This document shows, one piece after another, positions 18,194-26,917 of a stretch of 64,000 nt of DNA. The position numbers were made by a program, and so were the translations under genes. Each line of letters begins with the position of its first letter. Position 1 is the stretch's first letter. The notes below the pieces were generated by a model. It saw only the letters and a list, made by a program, of their open reading frames with translations, was not told the origin of the DNA and searched no databases. The stretch is taken from NCBI GenBank assembly GCA_913043285.1, contig CAJWML010000006.1, forward strand, positions 1 through 64,000, written 5' to 3'. Source of the stretch: CAKZNE01 sp002695025 (GTDB lineage Bacteria; Bacteroidota; Bacteroidia; Flavobacteriales; Schleiferiaceae).

Positions 18194-19360
18194 ATGCAAA
18201 CCATGGACTTTTACGGAAAAAAGAACCTCTGGAAGTTTATTCTCTTCGTTTTTGCTATCCTCATCGGGGCAGCCACCTTGTGGTATACCGAGGGTTTTCT
18301 CAATGAGCTAAGGCAAGAGGAGATCAAGAAGGTGAACCAGTTTGGGCACGCCATGAATAACATCATCCACGATGATGCCAACTGCGAAATATTCTTTGAG
18401 CAGGAGATCATAGAGTCCAACACCACTATTCCCATCATCCTGGTAGGCCAGGACGGTAATGTGGTAAACAGTAAGAATGTGGATGCAAAGCGCTTGCAGG
18501 ATAAGGCCTGGCTGGATAGTAAACTCCAGGAGATGCGCCTTCAGGCAGAGCCTATAGAAGTAGATCTTGGGGCCGGCCAGAAACAATATATCTATTACCA
18601 GAACTCCATCCTCCTTACCAAGCTTCGTTATTACCCCATCGTGTTATTGGTGGTGATGTCACTTTTCATCATTATTGCCTACATCGCCTTCAGCAATGCC
18701 CGCAAGGCAGAGCAAAACCAGGTTTGGAACGGCCTGGCTAAAGAAACGGCCCACCAGATCGGTACACCCCTCACATCGCTGATGGGCTGGCTGGAACTAC
18801 TTCGAAATAAGGAAGAGAACAGCACTATGGTCACCGAAATGGAAAAGGACATTACGCGCCTGAATACCATTACCCAACGGTTTTCCAAGATCGGATCCCA
18901 ACCGTCTATCAAACAGCAGGACGTAGTGGAAGTGGTACGCAACTCGGTGGATTACCTCAAAAACCGCAGTCCACGAAAGATTGAGATCCGCTCGGAATTA
19001 CCCGATGGCCAAATTAGTGCTGAGCTCAATAAGGAGCTTTTTGAGTGGGTAATCGAAAACCTGATCCGCAATGCGATTGATGCTTTGGATGGTGAAAAAG
19101 GGAATATTACCGTGAGTCTCACGGAAACCAACCGCTCGGTGCGTATTGATGTTAAGGATAGCGGAAAAGGGATACCTCAGAATAAATTCAAAACGGTTTT
19201 CCGGCCGGGCTATACCACCAAGAGCAGAGGTTGGGGCCTTGGCTTGAGCCTCGCCAAGCGTATTATTGAAGAGTACCACAACGGCCGTATCTACGTAGCC
19301 GCTTCAGAGATTGGAGCCGGTACTACCTTTCGTATCCAACTGCGTAAACCCCGCAGCTGA
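18194..19360 (+). CDS. Orphan sensor histidine kinase
   Basis: 388 residues. Transmembrane helices near 15-32 and 147-168 flank a periplasmic sensor of about 115 residues. The dimerisation/phosphoacceptor box is AKETAHQIGTPLTSLMGW near residue 180, and the ATPase boxes are N (NLIRNAIDAL), G1 (DSGKGIP) and G2 (GWGLGLSLAKRI). No response regulator is adjacent. The stop codon shares one base with the hemW start (TGATG). A second ATG at 18203 is possible. Confidence 0.9.
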   Translation: MQTMDFYGKKNLWKFILFVFAILIGAATLWYTEGFLNELRQEEIKKVNQFGHAMNNIIHDDANCEIFFEQEIIESNTTIPIILVGQDGNVVNSKNVDAKRLQDKAWLDSKLQEMRLQAEPIEVDLGAGQKQYIYYQNSILLTKLRYYPIVLLVVMSLFIIIAYIAFSNARKAEQNQVWNGLAKETAHQIGTPLTSLMGWLELLRNKEENSTMVTEMEKDITRLNTITQRFSKIGSQPSIKQQDVVEVVRNSVDYLKNRSPRKIEIRSELPDGQISAELNKELFEWVIENLIRNAIDALDGEKGNITVSLTETNRSVRIDVKDSGKGIPQNKFKTVFRPGYTTKSRGWGLGLSLAKRIIEEYHNGRIYVAASEIGAGTTFRIQLRKPRS

Positions 19361-20487
19361 TGGCCGGCCTGTACCTGCATATCCCTTTCTGCCGTCAGGC
19401 CTGTGTGTATTGTGATTTTCATTTCTCCACATCCCTGAAATACCGTGAGCCTATGGTTAATGCCATCCTTCGGGAAATGGAGTTACAAAAGGATTTTTTT
19501 AAGGGTGAAACTCTGCAAAGCCTCTATTTTGGCGGAGGCACACCTTCAGTGCTGGAGCATGAGGAAATAGTAGCTCTGGTGCAGAAAGCTTTTAAGACTT
19601 TCCGTTGGGCGGAAAATCCTGAAATTACCCTGGAGGCAAACCCGGATGACCTTAGCCAGGAAAAACTGACGCAGCTCAAAGCTGCCGGTATAAACCGACT
19701 ATCTATAGGAGTGCAATCCTTCCGGGATAGTGACTTGCAATTCATGAACCGCAGTCATAATGCGGAGCAATCCATAAGTTGCCTGCAGAATGCCCGGCAG
19801 GCAGGTTTTAACAATATTACGCTCGATCTTATCTATGGCTTGCCCAATATGGATGACGAGGCCTGGAAGGATCAGGTAAGGCAGGCCTTAAATCTCGGAG
19901 TGCCTCATATTTCTTCCTATGCTTTAACCGTGGAACCGCGTACAGCTCTCCATCATAAAATTGAGAAGGGCGAACATCGTCCATTAGACGAAGAGCAAGC
20001 TGCCCGGCAATTTAAAATACTATGGGAGATGCTGGATAAAGCGGGCTTTGAGCATTACGAGGTTTCCAATTTCGCCAGGCCGGGTTTCCGCGCCAGGCAT
20101 AATTCTTCCTACTGGCAGGGGCGGCCATATCTGGGTGTCGGTCCTTCGGCCCATTCGTTCCGGGCTATGCACCGTTATTGGAATGTTTCGAATAATGCCC
20201 TATATAGGAAGGCCATTGAAAAGGGAGAACTGGCGCAGGAATACGAAGAGCTTTCAGAGAAAGATCGCTTCAATGAATACCTGATGACCGCTTTGCGCAC
20301 TCGGGAAGGTCTGGACCTGCTGGAAATAGAAAAAACATTTGCCCCGGAGTACTCGTATTACTTGATGAAAGAGGTAGAGCCGGTATTGGGAAAAGGACAG
20401 TTGCACCTCCAGAATAGGCGGTTATTCATACCACAGGAATGGCGCTTTCATTCAGACGGTATTGCCGCCTCACTTTTCTATATTTGA
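19360..20487 (+). CDS. hemW: Radical SAM haem chaperone HemW
   Basis: 375 residues. The radical SAM motif CRQACVYC near residues 11-18 binds the 4Fe-4S cluster; YFGGGTPSVL, EANPDDL and SIGVQSF are standard for the HemN/HemW family. The absence of a further Cys directly after the cluster motif (DFHFST) fits HemW rather than HemN, so the role is haem trafficking rather than coproporphyrinogen oxidation. It is translationally coupled to the kinase gene. Confidence 0.92.
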   Translation: MAGLYLHIPFCRQACVYCDFHFSTSLKYREPMVNAILREMELQKDFFKGETLQSLYFGGGTPSVLEHEEIVALVQKAFKTFRWAENPEITLEANPDDLSQEKLTQLKAAGINRLSIGVQSFRDSDLQFMNRSHNAEQSISCLQNARQAGFNNITLDLIYGLPNMDDEAWKDQVRQALNLGVPHISSYALTVEPRTALHHKIEKGEHRPLDEEQAARQFKILWEMLDKAGFEHYEVSNFARPGFRARHNSSYWQGRPYLGVGPSAHSFRAMHRYWNVSNNALYRKAIEKGELAQEYEELSEKDRFNEYLMTALRTREGLDLLEIEKTFAPEYSYYLMKEVEPVLGKGQLHLQNRRLFIPQEWRFHSDGIAASLFYI

Positions 20488-20489
20488 GC

Positions 20490-21236
20490 ATGCTAATTAC
20501 ACTGGAACACCTGGGTAGAAAGTATCGAGCCAACCTCAATAAAGGAATAGACCTGTCATCTGTTCTGGGCGATGCAAAGAAAGAGTTGCGGGCCTGGCAC
20601 GTTCCGTCCGTTCTGAAAGAGCCTGTTAAAGGTGATGGTTGGGTGGGTAGCGTAAAAGATGGCTCTCCCGTTAATTTTTACGATATCCGTTTTAACCCAC
20701 ACGGTAATGGTACCCACACCGAGAGCTACGGCCATATTTCACCTGAACGTGAAAGTGTGAATCAACAGTTCAAAGAGTTCCATACTCTTGCGTACCTGGC
20801 AGAAGTAGTTCCTGAGGATAAAAATGGCGATCAGGTAATTACCCTGGGCAGCCTGAGAGGCCACATCAAAAAGTGGAATTTTGAGTCATTGATCCTGAAA
20901 ACCGGAAATTACCCGGAGGGTCATGATTTCAGCAATACCAACCCCCCTTACCTGGAGCCCGAGTTGATAACTTTTGTGAAGGAAATGGGGGTGCGCCATT
21001 TGCTGCTGGACCTTCCTTCGGTAGACCGGGAGTCGGATGGCGGAAAGGTGCAGGCCCACAAGCTCTTCTGGAACTTTCCTGCACAACCCCGTGAGGGTTG
21101 CACCATTACGGAAATGATCCGCGTGCCGGCAGGAACGGCAGAAGGTTTGTACCTTCTTAACCTGCAGGTGGCTCCGTTTCACAATGACGCCTCACCCTCG
21201 CGCCCGCTTATTTTTCATCTGGAAGAACTTAGTTAA
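20490..21236 (+). CDS. Cyclase-family (kynurenine formamidase-like) metal hydrolase
   Basis: 248 residues from the ATG at 20490, two bases after the hemW stop; the longer frame from 20439 would run 49 bp into hemW and adds no family sequence. The cyclase-family metal motif appears as FNPHGNGTHTESYGH near residues 68-82, and LLDLPSVDRES is the later conserved block. The family hydrolyses N-formylkynurenine, isatin or related amides. The substrate here is unknown. Confidence 0.85.
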   Translation: MLITLEHLGRKYRANLNKGIDLSSVLGDAKKELRAWHVPSVLKEPVKGDGWVGSVKDGSPVNFYDIRFNPHGNGTHTESYGHISPERESVNQQFKEFHTLAYLAEVVPEDKNGDQVITLGSLRGHIKKWNFESLILKTGNYPEGHDFSNTNPPYLEPELITFVKEMGVRHLLLDLPSVDRESDGGKVQAHKLFWNFPAQPREGCTITEMIRVPAGTAEGLYLLNLQVAPFHNDASPSRPLIFHLEELS

Positions 21237-21286
21237 GAGATTATCATCTTTATTTATAATCATTCTAAGAGTGGGGGCTTAATCCT

Positions 21287-21294
21287 TACCTTTG
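21287..21294 (+). promoter_or_regulatory. -7 box (TACCTTTG) before mrp
   Basis: Exact TAnnTTTG match 22 bases before the mrp start, in the 80-bp gap after the cyclase gene. No exact -33 TTTG. Confidence 0.5.
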
Positions 21295-21316
21295 CAGCCT
21301 AATTGAAGTAAATTTC

Positions 21317-22450
21317 ATGGCATATTCCAAAACTCAGATTATTGAGGCTTTGCAGAAAGTGACGGCTACGGAAACCAGTAAAAATCTGGTGGAAGCTGGT
21401 CATGTTAAGAACGTTCAGGTTTTTGGTGATGAGGTGGTGGTTGACGTGATCAGCATTTCTCCCGCCCTGCACGTGAAGAAAAAACTGGAGGTGGACATCC
21501 TGAAGACGGTTCATGATGAAGTGGACACCAAGCTGAAGATAAAAGTGAATATCGAGGTGCCTGAAGCAGCCCAGCAAAAAGCGAATATGATCCGTGGGGC
21601 GGAACTTCCCGGAGTGAAGAATATCATTGCCGTAGCCTCTGGCAAAGGAGGAGTAGGTAAATCCACTGTAGCAGCTAACCTTGCGGTAGCCCTTTCCAAT
21701 ATGGGGTTCCAGGTAGGCCTGGTGGATGCTGACATCTACGGTCCTTCCCAGCCCACCATGTTTGACGTTCCCAATGCACGCCCCGGATCGGTTCATGTAG
21801 ATGGCAAGGATAGGATGCAGCCTGTGGAAAGCTACGGGGTGAAATTGTTGTCCATCGGATTTTTTGCCGGTGCAAACCAGGCGGTGGTATGGCGTGGCCC
21901 CATGGCCAGCAAGGCGTTGAACCAATTGATCCGTGATGCACATTGGGGAGAGTTGGATTTTATGATCATCGACCTGCCTCCTGGTACCGGTGATATACAC
22001 CTGAGCCTGGTTCAGGCTGTTCCTGTAACAGGAGCGGTAATTGTGAGCACCCCTCAGCATGTGGCGCTGGCCGATGCCCGCAAGGGAGTTGGAATGTTCC
22101 AGATTGACAATATAAAGGTGCCGGTATTGGGTATGGTGGAGAACATGGCGTACTTTACCCCTGCCGAACTGCCGGATAATAAATATTATATTTTTGGAAA
22201 AGATGGTGTTAAACATCTTTCCAAAGAGTTGGATGTGCCTTTCCTTGGTGAAATCCCACTCGTACAAAGTATCCGTGAATCGGGTGATGTAGGCCGGCCG
22301 GCTATACTTCAGGAGAATACTCCTGTAAGTGAAGCCTTTGAAGATATGGCCCGCAGAACGGTGGAAGAGCTGGTGCAACGCAATAAAGATCTCCCGCCAA
22401 CGGAAATTACCCGCATCACAACCATGGCTGGGTGTTCAGCCGTAAACTAA
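21317..22450 (+). CDS. mrp: Mrp/ApbC/NBP35-family Fe-S carrier P-loop ATPase
   Basis: 377 residues. An N-terminal MIP18/DUF59 domain (~1-95) is followed by a deviant Walker A motif GKGGVGKSTVAANLA (~109) and DADIYGPSQP. The family binds and transfers Fe-S clusters. The CxxC found in many Mrp proteins after ENM is absent here (ENMAYFTPAELPDNKYYIFG), as I recall for Bacteroidota members. Directly upstream of a NifU-like gene and two Fe-S-dependent oxidoreductase subunits, it fits an Fe-S maturation role. Confidence 0.93.
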   Translation: MAYSKTQIIEALQKVTATETSKNLVEAGHVKNVQVFGDEVVVDVISISPALHVKKKLEVDILKTVHDEVDTKLKIKVNIEVPEAAQQKANMIRGAELPGVKNIIAVASGKGGVGKSTVAANLAVALSNMGFQVGLVDADIYGPSQPTMFDVPNARPGSVHVDGKDRMQPVESYGVKLLSIGFFAGANQAVVWRGPMASKALNQLIRDAHWGELDFMIIDLPPGTGDIHLSLVQAVPVTGAVIVSTPQHVALADARKGVGMFQIDNIKVPVLGMVENMAYFTPAELPDNKYYIFGKDGVKHLSKELDVPFLGEIPLVQSIRESGDVGRPAILQENTPVSEAFEDMARRTVEELVQRNKDLPPTEITRITTMAGCSAVN

Positions 22451-22456
22451 GGTGCT

Positions 22457-22717
22457 ATGATACAGAACAGAGAAGAAACCATTTCTAAAATACGTACGGC
22501 CCTGGGTGAAATACGCCCTTTCCTTAATTCGGACGGTGGCGATATCAGCTTTATCGACCTTGATGATGACGGGACCGTAAAGGTGGAGCTCCACGGTGCC
22601 TGTACTGGGTGTTCCGTAAACCAGATGACCCTGAAGTCTGGCGTGGAAATGACCGTGAAGAAACACGCCCCGGAAGTTACCCGGGTGGTGGAGATCAGTA
22701 AACTGGAGCAAGCTTGA
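22457..22717 (+). CDS. NifU C-terminal domain-like Fe-S scaffold/carrier
   Basis: 86 residues, essentially one NifU C-terminal domain. Conserved IRPFLNSDGGDI and the cluster-binding CTGCS motif near residue 52 are present. It carries 4Fe-4S clusters to client proteins. It lies 6 bases after mrp and 2 bases before korA. Confidence 0.93.
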   Translation: MIQNREETISKIRTALGEIRPFLNSDGGDISFIDLDDDGTVKVELHGACTGCSVNQMTLKSGVEMTVKKHAPEVTRVVEISKLEQA

Positions 22718-22719
22718 CA

Positions 22720-24555
22720 ATGACGACCCGGGAAGAAAAACGTTCAAAAGTTACCATTCATTTTGCCGGTGACTCAGGTGACGGGATTCAGCTGGCGGGT
22801 TCTCAATTTACGCTAACCACTGCCTTACAGGGCAATGATTTGAGTACTTTTCCTGATTTTCCGGCCGAGATTCGTGCCCCTATAGGTACAGTGGCCGGGG
22901 TAAGTGGTTTTCAGATCAATTTTGGAAGTGAAGAGATCAATACACCCGGTAGTAACCCGGATGTGTTGGTGGCCATGAATGCTGCAGCCTTCAAAAAGAA
23001 CATCCGCAATCTTAAAAAAGGTGGTATTATCATTGCCAATGAGGCCGGTTTTGATAAGCGTAACCTCCGACTGGCGCATATGGATGAATCTGTAAACCCA
23101 TTAGATGAGGTGCGCGCTTCCGACTACCAGCTTTACAGGGTGGATATCACCAAACTCAACCGTGAGGCGTTACAGGATCTGGAGCTGGGCATGAAGGAAA
23201 GAGACCGCTCGCGTAATATGTTTGCCCTGGGTTTTGTGTACTGGCTTTTCCATCGGAACCTGGATCCTACACTGCAATTCCTTACGCACAAATTCCAGAC
23301 GGACCCCATAGTGCTTGAAGCCAATATACGAGCGTTGAAAAAGGGGTACCACTACGGTGAAACTATTGAAGCGGTTAAGCGCTATAGTATTGAAAGTGCT
23401 AAGCTTAAACCCGGAACCTACCGGAATATAGTTGGCAACCAGGCCCTGGCAATGGGACTTATTGCTGCTTCTCAAAAGGCGGGTCTCAACCTTTTTTATG
23501 CGGGTTATCCCATTACACCAGCTTCTGATATCCTGCATTTTCTTTCAAGACATAAGAATTTTAACGTTAAGACCTTTCAGGCTGAAGACGAAATAGCGGC
23601 CATCACTGCTGCCATTGGAGCTTCCTTTGGAGGGTCTATGGGTGTTACAGCCACTTCGGGGCCGGGTATGGCCCTTAAGGGTGAAGCGCTCGGCCTGGCG
23701 GTTATGCTGGAACTTCCACTGGTGATCGTCAACGTTCAGCGGGGCGGGCCTTCTACGGGCCTTCCTACTAAAACCGAGCAGGCGGACCTGTTGCAAGCGG
23801 TATACGGCCGTAATGGAGAATCTCCCATCCCGGTGATTGCAGCCAGGTCGCCATCGGATTGCTTCTGGGTGGCTTTTGAGGCTTCCCGCATGGCGGTGGA
23901 ATACATGACTCCGGTTATCGTACTGTCTGATGGGTACATTGCCAATGGAGCGGAACCCTGGCGTTTTCCGAAATCCGATGATCTGGGGAAGATACAAGCA
24001 CCTTATTTCAGTGGTAAAGAAGAGTACTTACCCTATAAGCGTAATGATAAACTGGTGCGTTCCTGGGTTTTGCCCGGTCAGGAAGGATTGGAGCATCGTA
24101 TAGGCGGGCTGGAAAAGGAAAAAGAGACCGGTAACGTGAGCTACGATCCGGAGAACCATGAAGAAATGGTGAAGATCAGGGCGGAGCGTATTGCCCGTAT
24201 AGCCGATGACTATCCTGCACTGGAACGGATACAAGGTCCGCCTAAAGGGCGTGTGCTGGTGCTGGGCTGGGGCTCTACCTTTGGATCCATAAAAGTGGCG
24301 GTTCGTAATGCTATTTCCGAAGGTCTGGAAGTAAGCCAATTACACCTGCGTCATGTGTTCCCATTACCTAATGATCTGGGAGATATTATTTCGGGTTACG
24401 ATCAAGTGTTGATCCCGGAACTGAATAACGGTCAGCTGAGCAAACTGATCAGGCAGGAATACGATGCAAGTGTTACTGCTTTCAATAAGATACAAGGTTT
24501 GCCCTTCCGGGCTGATGAAGTACTCGAAAAGATAAGGGAGTTACATGGAGCGTAA
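22720..24555 (+). CDS. korA: 2-oxoacid:acceptor oxidoreductase, fused gamma-alpha subunit (KorA type)
   Basis: 611 residues from the ATG at 22720; a TTG at 22714 is an alternative. The N-terminal gamma domain (HFAGDSGDGIQLAG...PDFPAEIRAPIGT) is fused to the alpha pyrimidine-binding domain (YAGYPITPASDI, FQAEDEIAA, TSGPGMALKGE). With KorB it decarboxylates a 2-oxoacid, probably 2-oxoglutarate, to the acyl-CoA while reducing ferredoxin. Substrate choice is inferred from architecture. Confidence 0.93.
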   Translation: MTTREEKRSKVTIHFAGDSGDGIQLAGSQFTLTTALQGNDLSTFPDFPAEIRAPIGTVAGVSGFQINFGSEEINTPGSNPDVLVAMNAAAFKKNIRNLKKGGIIIANEAGFDKRNLRLAHMDESVNPLDEVRASDYQLYRVDITKLNREALQDLELGMKERDRSRNMFALGFVYWLFHRNLDPTLQFLTHKFQTDPIVLEANIRALKKGYHYGETIEAVKRYSIESAKLKPGTYRNIVGNQALAMGLIAASQKAGLNLFYAGYPITPASDILHFLSRHKNFNVKTFQAEDEIAAITAAIGASFGGSMGVTATSGPGMALKGEALGLAVMLELPLVIVNVQRGGPSTGLPTKTEQADLLQAVYGRNGESPIPVIAARSPSDCFWVAFEASRMAVEYMTPVIVLSDGYIANGAEPWRFPKSDDLGKIQAPYFSGKEEYLPYKRNDKLVRSWVLPGQEGLEHRIGGLEKEKETGNVSYDPENHEEMVKIRAERIARIADDYPALERIQGPPKGRVLVLGWGSTFGSIKVAVRNAISEGLEVSQLHLRHVFPLPNDLGDIISGYDQVLIPELNNGQLSKLIRQEYDASVTAFNKIQGLPFRADEVLEKIRELHGA

Positions 24556-25567
24556 CGGAACAGCATATAGCAGTAAAGATTTCAGCAGCGATCAAGATGT
24601 TCGCTGGTGCCCCGGTTGTGGTGATTACAGCATTCTAAAACAAATGCAAACCGTGTTACCGGAATTGGGTATCAACCGTAAGGACCTGGTCTTTATTTCC
24701 GGAATTGGGTGCAGCTCACGCTTTCCATACTACATGAACAGCTACGGTATGCACAGCATTCACGGTCGTGCTCCTGCCGTAGCTACCGGGCTTAAGGCCG
24801 CCAATCCCGAACTGAGTGTTTGGGTGATAACCGGTGACGGGGATGGCCTTTCCATTGGAGGTAACCACCTGATTCATGCTCTTCGCAGGAATCTGGATAT
24901 CAACATTCTGCTTTTTAACAACGAAATATACGGGCTTACCAAGGGGCAGTATTCACCCACTTCAGAGTTGGGTAAATACACTAAATCCAGTCCGCTGGGG
25001 AGTATAGATCACCCCTTTAATCCTTTGTCGCTGGCCTTAGGTGCGGATGCCACTTTTGTGGCTCGTACGGTGGATAGGGATCCTACTCATTTGCGGGAAG
25101 TGCTGAAACGTGCCCATGAACATAAGGGGACCTCTTACGTGGAGATCTACCAGAACTGCAACGTTTTCAACGATGGGGCTTTTGAACCCTGGACGGATAA
25201 AAAGCAAAGGGATGCCAATAGCATCATTCTGCAACAAGGGCAGCCTTTGGTTTACGATGGCGGAAATAAGGGCCTGCGCCTGGATGGTTTGAAGCCGCAG
25301 ATAGTGGATCTTACCGAGGGCTTTTCGCAGTCTGAGCTTTGGGTGCACGATGAAAAAGATGCCACTAAGGCGCATATCCTCAGCCGCTTTTTTAATCATG
25401 AACCCGGACCGGATAAATTCCCTCGTCCTTTTGGCATACTCTACAGTGAAGACCGTTTCACCTACGAAGAGGCCATGCAAAATCAATTGGATAAAGCACT
25501 TGAACTACAGGGTAAGGGTAACCTGGATGAGCTGATCCGGGGGAAAAGTACCTGGGAAGTGGAGTAA
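24545..25567 (+). CDS. korB: 2-oxoacid:ferredoxin oxidoreductase beta subunit (KorB type)
   Basis: 340 residues. Cluster cysteines are seen in RWCPGCGDY and ISGIGCSSR. The thiamine-pyrophosphate motif is GDGDGLSIGGNH followed by NNEIYGLTKGQYSPTS. There is no ferredoxin domain, so an external ferredoxin is the electron carrier. The start overlaps korA by 11 bp, so the subunits are cotranslated. Confidence 0.94.
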   Translation: MERNGTAYSSKDFSSDQDVRWCPGCGDYSILKQMQTVLPELGINRKDLVFISGIGCSSRFPYYMNSYGMHSIHGRAPAVATGLKAANPELSVWVITGDGDGLSIGGNHLIHALRRNLDINILLFNNEIYGLTKGQYSPTSELGKYTKSSPLGSIDHPFNPLSLALGADATFVARTVDRDPTHLREVLKRAHEHKGTSYVEIYQNCNVFNDGAFEPWTDKKQRDANSIILQQGQPLVYDGGNKGLRLDGLKPQIVDLTEGFSQSELWVHDEKDATKAHILSRFFNHEPGPDKFPRPFGILYSEDRFTYEEAMQNQLDKALELQGKGNLDELIRGKSTWEVE

Positions 25568-25570
25568 ATT

Positions 25571-26917
25571 TCAATTGGTAAAAGTCAATTGGAAGGTAGT
25601 TCCTTTACCTTCCTGGGATTGGACAGTAATATTTCCTTTATGCAGTTTCATGATGTTCTTACTGAGCGTAAGCCCGATTCCCGAGCCGTTTTTCCGGGTG
25701 GAGAAAAAGGGAATAAAGATGGAAGGGAGGATGTTTTCCGGGATGCCACGACCGTTATCCTGAACGTAAATAAGCGTATGTTCTTCAGTAACCGATGATC
25801 GCAGCGCTATTTGTCCATCGGCCTGCTCTTCAAGGGAGTATATAGCATTACTGATGAGGTTGATAAGCACCTGTTCCACCATTTTCCGATCAGCCTTTAA
25901 AGCCAGCTTTGACTGAGCTACTTCGGCTGAAAGACTTACACCTGCTTTTTCAGCCTGGGGTTTCATAAGCGCTGTTACCTCGTCCAGGAGTTCCTTCACC
26001 CCAAAAACTTCAAAGTTAGGGGCAGGCAGCTTGGTGAGCTTCCGGTATTCTTCCACAAAATTAAGCATGCCCCGGCTTCTCCGAACAATAGTGCCCATGG
26101 CTTCACGGATGTCATGGATGCGCTCTATGGTAAACTCTTCGGTGGTAATAGGCTCACCAGCTGAGTTGGTCAGCATGTGTTGTACGGTTTCGGACAGTGA
26201 ACTGATGGGGGTTACCGAGTTCATTACTTCATGCGCCAGTATACGGATAAGCTTGTGCCAGGCCTCTATTTCCTTTTGCTCTATTTCGTTTTTCAGGTCG
26301 GAGAAGGAAATAAGGTAATAGCGTTCTCCTACCAGGCGGATGTGCTCCAGGTCCAGGTAAAACTCCCGGTCGTCAAGGTGGATGAGTTTACGCCCCTCAA
26401 AATCGAGGTCGCCCAGTTGGCTGGCAAAGGCGCTCTTCTTTTTGCGGAACATATCCCAATTGTGAAATTGTGGGCAGTTCAGCATCTGGCATGCGGCCTG
26501 GTTCATCAGGCTTACGGTGCCGTTTTCTTCAATTACCAAGATACCTACTCTTACACTCTCCATCACCATTTTCAGTAACTCGGTCTGACCCTGATGGCTT
26601 ACTCGGGCCTTCTTAAGGCGCTCAATAATATCTTTAAAACCCTCGTTAAGATCGCGGAAGCTTTTGCCTAGCTTATGCCCGGAAAAGTTGACAGAATAGT
26701 CTTCATGGCGTATGGCATCCAGGAATTTTTTCAATTCGCGGTTAGTGTGGTTGGTATAATGCAACAGTTCCCCGATCTGTACTGCGAGTATGAGGATCAG
26801 CAGGATGTAGGTAAATAACAGGTCGGCCTTTAACCATGCTGCGGCCAGCAATAAAAGGTTTACCAGGATCAGACAGATCCGCAATAACAGTCCTATTCCA
26901 AAGCGGTTAGAGGTCAT
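25571..26917 (-). CDS. Membrane PAS sensor histidine kinase, partner of the NtrC-type regulator
   Basis: 448 residues from the ATG at 26917. A longer in-frame extension to 27109 lies wholly inside the regulator gene and has no membrane or sensor character. Two N-terminal helices (about 8-28 and 31-50) leave almost no periplasmic loop, so sensing is probably intramembrane or cytoplasmic. A PAS domain (~113-215) precedes the phosphoacceptor motif with His229 (HEVMNSVTPISS) and an ATPase domain with QDNGRGIPE and GSGIGLTLSKNI. The 11-bp overlap with the regulator gene shows one operon. Confidence 0.92.
   Translation of the reverse strand: MTSNRFGIGLLLRICLILVNLLLLAAAWLKADLLFTYILLILILAVQIGELLHYTNHTNRELKKFLDAIRHEDYSVNFSGHKLGKSFRDLNEGFKDIIERLKKARVSHQGQTELLKMVMESVRVGILVIEENGTVSLMNQAACQMLNCPQFHNWDMFRKKKSAFASQLGDLDFEGRKLIHLDDREFYLDLEHIRLVGERYYLISFSDLKNEIEQKEIEAWHKLIRILAHEVMNSVTPISSLSETVQHMLTNSAGEPITTEEFTIERIHDIREAMGTIVRRSRGMLNFVEEYRKLTKLPAPNFEVFGVKELLDEVTALMKPQAEKAGVSLSAEVAQSKLALKADRKMVEQVLINLISNAIYSLEEQADGQIALRSSVTEEHTLIYVQDNGRGIPENILPSIFIPFFSTRKNGSGIGLTLSKNIMKLHKGNITVQSQEGKGTTFQLTFTN

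Noticed and set aside
21299..22378. 359-codon open frame on the minus strand
   Set aside because: It is antisense to mrp, whose P-loop and MIP18 domains are certain. Composition is His/Arg-rich and unlike a protein; long shadow frames are expected opposite GC-balanced genes.
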